This document shows positions 35,321-47,140 of a DNA stretch of 64,000 nt, in pieces. Source of the stretch: Paramacrobiotus metropolitanus. Taxonomy: Eukaryota > Tardigrada > Eutardigrada > Parachela > Macrobiotidae. The DNA lies in assembly GCF_019649055.1 (NCBI RefSeq), contig NW_026570236.1, positions 1,178,001 through 1,242,000 of the forward strand. Direction: 5' to 3'. A model generated the notes under the pieces. The model did not search any database. It saw nothing but the letters and a program-made list of their open reading frames with translations, and had not been told where the DNA came from. The stretch's first letter is position 1; every line of letters starts with the position of its first letter. The position numbers and the translations under genes are program-made.

Positions 35321-38300
35321 ATGTTTTCAGTGGCTCTAATTTTTAATTATTTGGTTGCTGTTGCGGAGACCCAGAAATTATCTCCTTACCAGACGAATAT
35401 CAATCTTCTCAACGTGAGCTTGGTTATTATAGGTAGCACCGCTACAGATGGTGGTTATGCGGCTTTACCATACACCTGACCAGGGTTTTCTTTAGCCGTT
35501 GATCGTGTGCAAGACATCTATGCCACAGCAATAAACTTCAGTCTGCATTTTATTGGAGACCTAACGTGTCCAGACCTTCAGGACAATCTCATTGGAAAGC
35601 TAGCAGAATGGCATTATCGGAAAAGAAACGAACGCGACCTAACAATATACCTCGCACCAGGTAAATGTTGAGGAGTGCCGCAAAGTGACAGCCCATTCCG
35701 AAATTGTAGAAGTATCACTCTATTGCTGCACAGGTTGCGCTGGAAATTTGGAGATAGCCTATTTGCAAGCTCAATGGGATACGCTGTGGATTGCCACGTA
35801 ATTAAAATATATTTGTCATAAAGATCATTCATATTGATTGATCTTTAGTAAATTTTCTGTATTAGGGAAAGTACCAACCCAAAACAGCGCACCCAGCTTT
35901 TATACACGTATCCAACATGGGTATCCACAAATTATTTCCATGTGTCGGAATGCGCAGAATTATATATGAGCATTTTAAACTGGACATCCACTACACAACT
36001 GGACATCCACTACACTGATAATAGACAACAGCTCTCCAGCGTTTTATTTTATTTTGGCCTCCATGGTAATCGCCGTTCTCAAGGACCAAAAGCGTATAAC
36101 ATATACTGTCCGAAACATTGCTGCAAAGCCAGATGCGCCTTTTGAAGGATTTGTACCGATATTGGAAAACGTTCGTGCCAGTAGTAGAAGTATGTAATTG
36201 CTTATCGAGTATTGAGTCCAATTTCCCATGCGCTCTCCGCGAAAAAAGTATCACTCTATCTCTCGTAGTTGTGCTGTACTTCGGTCGTGGATCGGCTTTG
36301 CGCGAATTTATGGTAAGTGAATCGTTGTCAAGTTATTTTATTTCACTTATAAAAATCTTTGCTCTAACTCAACAATTTGGCTTATGTTTTCTGCAGTATA
36401 CCGCTTCTTTACTAAACATGACAAATGGAGAATACGTAAGTTAAGATCTGGTTTATTGGCTACAGTAGCAATATTGATTTGGCTGGCATTTTGCGGTACA
36501 CCAAATCTATTTTAGTGAGCGAAAAAATAATATCACAGTATCACTGCAGGTACTTCGAAGTATATATTCTGGTAGAAAACAAGCTTTTTCCCCCGTTACG
36601 CTGGGAAACTGGAAGCAAAGATGATCAGGTAAGACGGTATGGGGTAAAAGATACATACGTAGCATGTTGGAATTAATAGTGCAACTGAAACAAAACAAAC
36701 TTGACGATCACCGAGACTTACAAGGAACAGACAAGCTCTTACAACTATGTATACTGTGTTCGAAAAGAATATTAACGATTTCCTTTGACGTTAGGTCATC
36801 CTACAATCGCTTCTCTCAGTACTTATCCTCTACCCATGCGACACTACTGAAAATGACGTAGCAAGGATGCAGCTTGGGACGCAGTTTTTGCAGCGTACCA
36901 ATCGAGATTTTAATTACACGTACCCATTATCTACTCAGGTAAAGCATACGTGATTGTTCGATTTGGAGCTGAAACGGCATTTTTTGCTGCTACGGATTTC
37001 ATTACTTTTTTTACAATAGCCAATTTGTCTTTTCTAGCCGTACATTATGATAGCCTCAGCCTATGCGACCATTTCTGCCCTTGCGGAGGTAAAGTCTATA
37101 ATTGCCAAGTGCCAACAGTTAGTTTTTGCGAGGATTCGTGAATGTCGAACGTTATGCTCACGAGAGTGGGAAGAATTAAAAAAAGGAAATCACTATAGCT
37201 ATCCCTTTTTAAGAACGGGGTGTTAGGGATGGCTAAAGTGTCACCCTAATAAAAGGAATATTTTTTAGATCATTAACGATACTTTGCCAAAAAATAAAGG
37301 GCCAAATTGGAGCGGTTCGGTTCTGGCGCAGCTAATGACTAACCGAACCTTCAGCGATGATTTTGGCAATACCATGTATATCGATAGCGACGGACGGAGG
37401 CGCACCGATATTACAGTATCTTTTTTCGACTCCAACGGAAACCGCATGGTACGCATATTGCATTCATGTACTATATTGTACCCGTTTCCTTTTTTGTAAT
37501 ATTGCTCAAGCTTTCACACTGCACAGCCATTGCTGCAAAAGTTTGGCAAAACCGGAGAGTTGCTCGATGTAACACTTCTGTTGACATGGGCCAATAACGC
37601 AACCTTCCCTCCTCCCAATGAACCACTATGTGGATATCTAAATCAAAGTCGGTTATGTCAAAGTCGGTTATGTCTAACGCCAGGTACAAGATACTTTTTG
37701 CACATCATTTATTTTGCGCTCTGTGGTTGTTTTTAAAAAACCGGTCAGTTGTCCACTGCAGGCGATAATCGATTGGCATTGTTGTCCAGTTCTTCAACAA
37801 TGGTGACAGTGGTGGTTGGAGTTTTAATTGCAACGGTATACACTGTGTAAGTGATTCCTAGATATAAATTTCTGCACGCCCATGGACACCAAACTTATAT
37901 GTAGGCGTTTGTATATAAGCTTAGACGCAGACCGCTTTCGGTTGCAGCAATAAATAGAAAAGCATGAGAGAATGACCTTTTAAAATGTCGCTATAGTGCT
38001 GATACCACATTACATATAAATAATTTTTTATCACAACGAAATTGCATTAGAAGCTCTTCCATATAAGAGCGGTCTTGATTTTGTTACGTAACTGGATCGT
38101 GTTGAATAACTATAATTCCACGGTTAAATTGTTTACCGAAGGTTCAAAACTGAAATTTTGTGAACCCAATAGGTCCCGGACCAAACAACGGCTGCTTTTT
38201 GATCCATGGTGGCAAATCCATTTACAAAAGAAATCCTTATCTGCAACCGCATCCCGTTTTCACGGATTTGCGACGGTACAAAAGCAGCGCGTTCCAGAAA

Positions 38301-40763
38301 GTGTCTCACAGGAATCCAGCGTCCACCTCTTCGCAACACAAAATACCCAAGTACGGGCCGCTAGCCCCTTTTCTGTTTGAGACATCGTGCCACATTCTTC
38401 GGTGTTCTTACAGAGCTTCTGCAGCGCGGTCGTTTTTGGATCTTATAAAAATAAGCCAGTTATGGGATGGAAAGTTTGTAGTAGAAGCCGCACTATCAAT
38501 TTTGACGATATTTCTTCTAACAAGAAACTGTTGTTTCTACTGCGGCAAGTAAGTTGGATCTTAAGAAATAATTTGTGGAACTTGCAAGTTGCATATGACA
38601 CTTTAGAATTATTCCTTACTCCATCAAAGCGCATTTTTGGTTAGCTTTTGGAAATCGTCTTGTGTAGCCAGTCATCGGATGATTTGCATTGTTTTAAACG
38701 GTTTGTGGGCAGATTAACAAAACTGAGTACATCAATATCTGCCAGTTCTTGGGGCTTACCATTACCGAATCATCTAAAGACATGCACTGGATTTCTGCCG
38801 TAATGGAATCGCCGTCAAGAGGTCCCTTACCAGACATATTCGACAGTTGGGTCAGCAGAAATGTGGCTTTAGCAAGCTCGTTGATTCTGGACTACCTTGA
38901 AGTATAGTTTCGCAGGACGGTTATGATCTTCAACAACCCAGAAGATTGTCTATTTTTGCAGGCAGTGCAGTACGTTCATTCGTCATTCTTGCAATTTCAT
39001 GGGCGAATTAGCGTTTTGACTTGCTGGGTCGATCGGCATTTCACGCTTAAATTGGCACATTGTGCATCCGAAAGACTACGGCAGAATCTGCAAGCGGCTT
39101 GCGGTGACCTTACAACGACTATGTGCCAAAATGCCATTTGGGAGCCTGTGTACTGGTCTTCATCTGGATCAACGGTTGTTTCTGATAGCAAATCGATGCA
39201 GTCAGTGGATATTTACTCTTCGGGCCTCGTCCTATACGATATCCTGACTATGGGAAATTTTTTTGACAAAGTTCGAATACTAGCTGAAGGTGCAGGTATG
39301 TGATGATCTTGCGGTGCGATGTGATAACACTGCATGTACTTCCAAAAATCCGAATGTATTTGTACATTTCTATTTATGTAATATGCAATATTCAACAAGA
39401 ACAGATTCAGTTATTGTAATCTTAGTAATCGAATTTACAGGGATTCAAAATCTGTGCAGCATTTCGGACATGATAAACTTTCCAAGCGTGCCTGATTTCG
39501 AAGACATTCTTCGATTGTGTACCAATTTGGACAAGAATCAGCGACCAAATATAAAAACCCTCTGTGTGATGCTGGCTGACATTAGTCCTATACTGGCTGT
39601 AAGGAAACAAAAAATTAGTCTTATCGACAAAATTTGCGCTGGTCTGGAAGATTATTCAGCCAATTTAGAGCGACAAGTGGCAGTCAGAACTCATGAACTG
39701 GAAGAGGAGATGAATAAATGCGATGCTATCATAAACCAGATTTTACCAGGGTAAGCGTATGTACCACTACGTAGTACGTTCCTACAAATGCATAGTTGTG
39801 CTTAATGCGACTTCGTCTAGCGGTAAGATGCACCTCATTGGGCAGATCTGTAGCCAAGCAGCTGCGAGTTGGAGAAAAGCTTTTACCAGAGTTTTATGAC
39901 TGTGTGACAATTATGTTTACTGATCTGCATGGATTCGGTGACTTCATTAAAATCCAACAACCCCAAACGACGATTGATCTAATATCATCAACCGAAGCCC
40001 ATATCGATAAACTGTCAATGGAATGCGAGGTGTATAAAGTGGAAGCAGTCATGGATTCGTTCATGGTAACTCAAGATATTGATACGGACCGGCAGCTGAT
40101 TAAAAAACCTTCGCAAAACGTGTGTATGTGGAAAATACAAGTATGTACCAGTCTTTTTTGCAGCTAGCAAGCGGACTACCGGAAAGAATTGGCAAAAATC
40201 ATATTGAGCGGATAGCAACGTTTGCGCTTAAACTGTTGGATAGTCACCCACACTTGGCTTTTCTGTTAAATCTGCAGCTCAAGATCGGTATTCATTCTGG
40301 TGAGACTGCGATATTAATTTTCCAAAGTTGACTGTGAATTAAATAGATCTCTGTTATTTAGGTCCATGCGCAGCGGGCCTGATGGGATCAAAGCGACCAC
40401 GTTACTGTCTGTAAGCAAGCGTTCACCTAGCATTTATAACAATTTAGGAATACGATATCGTTACTAAGATTTCCTCACTATTTGTGACCGTATAAAATTA
40501 AACATAAAGTACTGTTCAAAACTTTAAGCGTTACCGTGAACCATTTAAAGAGGGTTTGATTATTTGACAGGTTCGGTGACACCGTTAACGTGGCTTCCAG
40601 GATGTGTAGCCATGGTCTGCCCAACCACATTCACCTGAGTCCAGAGAGCCAACTCCTTTTGGAACAGTTCGAACAATTCTCTGTTGAATCACGAGGACGC
40701 CAAGCAATAAAGGGGAAATACGAGATGACCACATACTGGCTTTTGCCGGCGTTACTGCGCTAA
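35321..40763 (+). pseudogene. Receptor guanylyl cyclase copy B, ectodomain broken, intracellular part largely intact
   Basis: It starts with a signal peptide MFSVALIFNYLVAVAETQK. Lesions are confined to the ectodomain: TGA at 35477 where copy C has Gly, a frameshifting 19-bp direct duplication (35978-36015), a splice acceptor changed from AG to AA (36805-36806), and an in-frame 15-bp duplication (37644-37673). The intracellular part reads through: kinase homology (about 38410-39640, including HGRISVLTCWVDRHFTLKL), dimerisation helix, and cyclase exons at about 39844-40064, 40164-40299, 40362-40411 and 40572-40763. Both metal Asp positions are kept (FTDLHGF, MDSFM), unlike the gene at 31-3964. 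Expression of only the 3' half cannot be excluded, but a full receptor is impossible. Confidence 0.86.
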
Positions 40764-42911
40764 CTTTTACATTGCTTTTGGACTACCATGCAGCATGCAT
40801 ATGTGCTGGCCAGTCATATTACTATCTACCGCATATTGTCTATGTATTTACGTCGAATCCATTTCATAAGTCGACTTCTACCATTTTCTGGCATTCGAGA
40901 TTGTTGGACACTACGTCACTACCTACTCCTACTCTGATTATTGCTTGCATTTACCATTTTAATTACGTAGTAAAATTTTCGGTCATGCGTTGTCTTTTGT
41001 TAAGGGAACGTGGCATTCATTTCCCTTTGTCAGCTGGACTCAGTTTTTATGTTCTTGAGATTGTCGATCTCGACGCTTTTGAAATTAGGCGTGTTGACGC
41101 ATGCTTTCCCAAAAGCGTTTTATTCATTCGTAAATTTTTTGCATACACTCTGTATCTGTAAAATGCCAAAAATATAAAATATTGATTATTCTATTTTCAA
41201 GTGGATGGCACATGATGTTGACACTGTATGCCGAGAACTTGAATACAAACAAACAAATTCAAAGCCATCTTGCTGACACGTTTGTGAAAATCTTCCATTT
41301 GCTATGTCGCCAGCTTGATGATTAAACACTGAAAAATCGAATGAACCAATATACTAAAGGTCAGAAGTCGGCTTCGCTTTTGATACTTCAGGTCTGCACA
41401 CTATTGTTTTTTTGTAAGTAACAGGATTGTGTTTGGTGGCTGCAGCGCGGTGAACGTGCAGCTTGTGACGTTCTGACAGGACCGGTAGAAAAAGGATCCC
41501 AGGCCTGACCACCAACTTAAGGAGCGTGTGCCGGTGCATGGAACCGAGTTCGGGAACATATGCTTAAATTTTCACTTTCGCGCAATCTAAAATACTTTTA
41601 TACACTGCTTTATGACATTCTATAGCCAAATGATTTGTACATTGGCGGGAAAACCGTTTATGAGCGCAGCATCCGATGGAAGTTATCGGTGAATTCCAAA
41701 AGTTTAAGCGCACTCGGAGGTGTTCCAAAAGTCTCATTATAAACCGATCCTCTTCGAATTTTTTATGAAAACAACATTACCATCGCTTTTACACCGAATC
41801 AGGTTTCCATAAATGTTTTCATAATTATTAAATAAATTTCAAAAATTAAAATTTAATTCAAAATTTGAAATTAATGTTTTCTAGCTCTGGCGCTTCAGGC
41901 GCAACGAAGAAGCAACTCTACATGCACTTCCTGATCCGATTCTGAATGATAACCGATTAAGGGGCTCATGAGTGCGTGTTGTGTGAAACCGTGTTTGAGT
42001 ACATTCAGGCGGAAGTCGGCGTCACGAGCCAGAAGCGTCCTGCTTCCTGTTGGTGAATTAAGTGCAGTAACAGTGTATCAGCCGCTATCCTTGGCAGTTC
42101 ATCTATTCGCTCTCTTTTGCTTGCTGAAGAGCGATGTATTCGCACGACTTTTGTTGTCTGTGTTTTTATTATGCAGTTACCTTTCTTTTTAATTTTTTTA
42201 CTCACCTTGGTTTGTTTTCTTTGGTGCCTTCACTTTTTGAAAACGTGCTATTCATTCTAATTTGTGAGTGCTTTACCGTTACTTGTTTTTCAACAATCGA
42301 AGGCTGCACGCACCATAGAACCACAACGGATAACAACGTCAAACTGCGTCCCATTAGTAAGAAATGTTTACTGTAAATTGGTCAAACCTGGTACCGTTTC
42401 CATGAATGATTCCGCCTTCTCGCGTCGGATTTCGATGTAAATCTTCTGTGCAAAAACAAATTTTTTCGTCCGTAGCTCGCCGGTTTCCTTTAGAGTCTGC
42501 TTCCTGAGTTCCGCGGTCATGCGAAGGATTTCCGGTCTGAATATTATAAGTGGTTCGAAGCCTTAAGTGTAATTGTATAATTGCTCCTGGTAGATCCGGG
42601 AGCACTGGAAATTCAAGTGTTGAACGGACCTGTACACGTTAAAACCAAATTGGCCAATTATTATTACGTTATATTATGTATATGTATGCTTGTTTTGCCA
42701 ATCAACAGCAGTTGCCACTACTTGTTTTGCCAATCAACAGCAGGTTGAAAAATTACCGCGTGAAACAATGACTTTAAGCAAAATCTTCCCTTTTTAATCA
42801 TCCACAGGCCCAATACGTACCATTTCCCATACGAGTTCATTGATAAACTTATGTCAATGTCTCGTGATTAAGAAGGACACAACTAATAACTCAATCAATC
42901 CGTTCGTGAAA
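40764..42911. other. 3' flank of copy B and 5' flank of copy C (duplicated)
   Basis: Matches the spacer after copy A and before copy B in pieces. It includes a tandem CTTGTTTTGCCAATCAACAG duplication near 42690-42742. No gene was recognised. Confidence 0.55.
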
Positions 42912-44580
42912 ATGTTTTCGTTGGCTCTAATTTTTGCTCATCTTGTTGCTCTGGCGGAAACCCACAAGCAGATATCACCTCTGTCGAATTCCAGTTATAA
43001 GACAAATGGCACTCTTCTAAATGTTAGCCTGGTTGCTATAGGCAGCAACGCTACGTACTGCGATTATGCGGCTTTACCATACTCTGGACCAGGGTTTTCT
43101 TTAGCCGTTGATCGTGTGCAAGGCATTTATGCCGGAACACTAAACTTCAGTCTCCATTTTATTGGAGACCGAACGTGCACATATCTTCAAGACAATCTTA
43201 TTGTTGAGCTAGCTCAGTGGCACTACGAGGAAAGGAACGAACACGACCTTACTATATACCTCTCACCAGGTAAGAGACGAAGATTGTTCGCAAAATGATT
43301 TCCAATCCTGAAATTGTATTATTCATTATTGTGTTGTTTCACAGAATACACTGGAACTTTAGAGATGATTTATTTACAAGCTCAGTGGAATACGTTGTTG
43401 ATTGCCACGTACCTGAATTAATACAGGTTAAGTATTCCCGCATCCTTTAATTTTGGTTCGTTATTAGGGAAAACGCCAGCCCAAAAAAGCGCAAACAGTT
43501 TTTATACGGGCAACCAACGTGGATATCCACAAATTGTTTCCATTTGTTGGAATATGCGGAATTGTATATCAACATTTTAAACAAATATAACTGGACATCC
43601 ATTACTGTGGTGATCGATGAAGGCTCTCCTCCTTTTTATTCTGAGCTGGGCTCAATGGTTCTCGCTTTACTCCAGGTTCAAAAGCGTGTAACGTATGCTA
43701 TCCGATATATTGATACAAAGATAGATGCGGGCTTTGGTGAATTCGCACCTTTATTGAAAAAAATTCGTGCCAGCAGCAGAAGTGAGTGATTGTGATTACA
43801 GTTGCTAATTTCCCATACCCTCTTAGCAATGGAAGTTTTGCAATTCTGCCAAGTCGCTACTTATATTATAATAACGTACAAATTAAAATAACACAGAAAG
43901 TTATTACAGTTGCATGTACAGGACAATTTAGCTAGCCTGCAGAACAGTAACAGTACTGTATTTACAGTAATTTTGCCATCTTAGCTTGAACATACTGCTA
44001 ATATCTCTCGTAGTTTTACTGTATTTTGGCGGCGGTTCGGCTTTGCGCGAATTTCTGGTAAGAAAACATTGTCCGGTTTAATTTTTGATTTCATTTATCT
44101 TAAGAACTTTTCTGTTATAAAATTTAACAAATTTTTGCAGCATACCACCTATCTGCTGAACATGACAAATGGAGAATACGTATGAGCTGGTTTACGGGTT
44201 ACCATACAAGTCTAAACTTTGTGACAACACACCTGTAAATAAAAGTCTTACTTTATTCGTGAATAACTAAATTATTGCAGGTGTATATCCTGGTAGAAAT
44301 TAATCCTTTCCTTCCATCACGCTGGCAGAATATAGATAATAAGGATCAGGTATACAACGTGTTTGGTACTCCGTTGATTTGTATCATATGAAGCATGACT
44401 GTATTCTCTGCCGAATATTTCTTACGAAAGGGTTCTCCTTCTTGCCTTTTCTTTTATTTCGATCATTGTCCACTACGTAGTGCTGCTGTGAACCGGCAAG
44501 GCTCGGTTGCACGAAGGCAAGAAATTAATTATAACCATTATTTATTATTACTAATATTGATCAAGTACGCACGTACAATG

Positions 44581-44737
44581 TAGGACAAAATGGTCGCATA
44601 GCCCCATACCCAGCATTCTGTACGCAAGCGGTGCAGTGCACTTGTACGAAACGGATATTTTGAACTCAGTCGTACAGTGCAGTGTGCTGCATGCGTACTG
44701 AATGTGGAGATGTTGGGTATGCGACCATTTCGTCCTA
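44581..44737. mobile_element. 157-bp inverted-repeat element in an intron of copy C
   Basis: TAGGACAAAATGGTCGCATA at the left end and its complement (one mismatch) at 44718-44737. It is absent from the same intron in copies A and B. There is no coding capacity. Probably a MITE. Confidence 0.65.
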
Positions 44738-45775
44738 AGCTGTAGTAGAACACAAGATTAACAGATTACCCTCTCGGCATTAGGCCGTTTTACAGTCGCT
44801 GCAGTCGGTGCTAATCCTTCACCCAAGCGAAAATACTCAAAATGACTTGGCAAAGATGCAGCTCGGGAAGCACTTCCTGCGGCGCACAGAGCGAGATTTT
44901 AATTACATTTATCCATTATCTACTCAGGTAGGGATGTGCCACGTGGTTGTCGCGTTTAAGATCTAAAAACCGCAGTACTCCAATTATCCTTTACGCGCTT
45001 GCTGTTACGTTTTTTGGTAGCCGTACATCCTGATAGCCTCTGCCTACACGACAGTTTTTGCCCTTGCGGAGGTAAAGTCTCTAACCAGGATAATAGTTTT
45101 TGCGACACTTCCAAAATGTCGACAGCGAGAATACCGGGAGTGCAAATCATTTAGAAAGTGTACTAATTCTCAGGTGATCAACGATACTTTGGTGAAAAAC
45201 AAAAGGCCAGATTGGAGCGGTTCGGTTTTAGCGCACCTGTTAACCAACCGCACCTTCAGAGATGATGTTGGTAACACCATGTATATCGACAGTGACGGAC
45301 AAAGACGCACTGATATCACCGTATCCTTTTTTGACACCAACGGCAACCGCATGGTATTTACTTTAACTTAATACAAAGTAATGCTTCTGGAGCTGCGTAT
45401 ACGCATATGTTCTCGTACAATGTACCATGTTTACAATGCACTGCACAGGGATTGTTGCAAAAGTTCGGCAACACCGAAGAATTGGTCGAGATAACGCATT
45501 TGTTGACATGGGCCAATAACGCAACTTTTCCTCCTCCCAACGAACCACTGTGTGGATATATAAATCAAAGTCTACTGTGTCGCACACCAGGTAACGGGCA
45601 CTTCTCAAACTTTTTTATTCTGCAGGACTGCAACGTATTTTGTGGATTCGTAGTATGTGATCCTAGTCAGTTGTTATTGTAGGCGATATTAAATCAACAA
45701 TTTTGTCCATTTCTTGGCCGATATCGTTAGCGGTTATGGGAGTTTTAACTGCATCGGGATACGTCGTGTTAGTGA

Positions 45776-47140
45776 TTCTTAGCCAATAATAAAATACATA
45801 TTTGATACGAAAACGGTGAAAGATCATCTTTGCTCGCGGCAATTAAAATACAACCATGAGCGGATGACCTTTCAAAATCAGAAGCATACTTGATTTAATA
45901 TGTTAGTGCTGCTTTTCTACGGCTGCGAAATTTTTCTAGCAAGTAAATAACTAGGAAAGTGCGCTCGCTTTTTGCGGGCACTGCATGACCGAAGCGTAGC
46001 AGGAATATGTGCCTAAATTATAACAGTTTGGGTCGAGCCTCTTAATAAAGCTATTTTCAACTCTCAACAGAGCAGCACTACCAAATTACTAATGGAATCG
46101 GGAAAGCCATCTAACAGAAAAACCCGTCCACTGCTCTATTGACTGCGTTTTCGCAATCGAACGGTTTTATTTAAATGTAACTTTTGCAGTACCAAACAGA
46201 TATAATGTTGTTTTACTTTAGAAATATTGTCTTCCTGCTAGACAAACTTTTCTACTCGGGATCAGTGCTTTTTTTACGGTTACCCAGGAAGAACAACCCC
46301 GTCTTGAATAATTCTGTGATGTTATCAGTTTTGTTAAGCAGTAGCAGGAAGGGTCACTAAGGTCACCCATTATTCTTTACTGAGGGCAGTCGTCTCAGTA
46401 ATTTTAATTACCATGCTGGCCAACGAGTTGCCGTTCTAGCGATCGCATAAAGGAGGAGACAGCAAAAATGTCTGCTGGGCGTTTTTGCCAGTCCGGTTCC
46501 TTTAAAACTGATGCAGTTCAGACCATACACTACGACAAAATAAGAATTCATTCCGGCAAAGCCGCGAAGAGGAGAGGGTGGGTCCACTTACTCTGCCATT
46601 ACAACTTCTTGTTTTGAAGAATGGTCAACATCTGTGATCGGTAGCCTTGAGGGGGCAAGGGAGGGGGCAACGTTGACAGGACAGTAAACTTATCAACGTT
46701 ATTACAAAATCCTGGAAGAGCAAAACCTACGTACAGATTTTTCCCTGAGCCGACGGATGGTTCTGTCGGTTACCTTCCCAATGCTCTGATCTCTTCCCAA
46801 TGTTATCGTGCATGTGTGCATTTGGTGGCGGCGCTCGAAGAACGGACATCGCCAGTTACATGGGGTGTGAGTATATACAGCCACCGCGCATTGGTGCGTC
46901 TCTTCCCAATGCTACCGTGCATATGTGCATTTGGTGGCGGTGACAGACGAACGGACATCACGCTTCCCATTAATTCTGAACATAGAGGACCTTCGCTACG
47001 CTTCGGTCGACTAAAGCTTGTCCGTATCCAAATCGGTCTCGAACTGGCAAGGGACCATGTAATTATGCTTGGATTAACCTGTAATTACACTGTTCGTAAT
47101 TCACCACCAAAAGCCGCAAAGTTCAACTTTTTTTTAACCT
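45776..47140. other. Expanded intron of copy C with a tandem repeat
   Basis: The intron between the transmembrane and juxtamembrane exons is over 1.3 kb here. A block of about 60 bp beginning TCTCTTCCCAATG is repeated at about 46790-46850 and 46898-46960 (period near 108 bp), sharing GTGCATTTGGTGGCGG and GAACGGACATC. No gene was recognised. Confidence 0.5.

Noticed and set aside
39800-39845. TCTAGCGGTAAGATGC resembles a tRNA A box
   Set aside because: No B box or cloverleaf follows, and it lies next to a cyclase splice acceptor in copy B.
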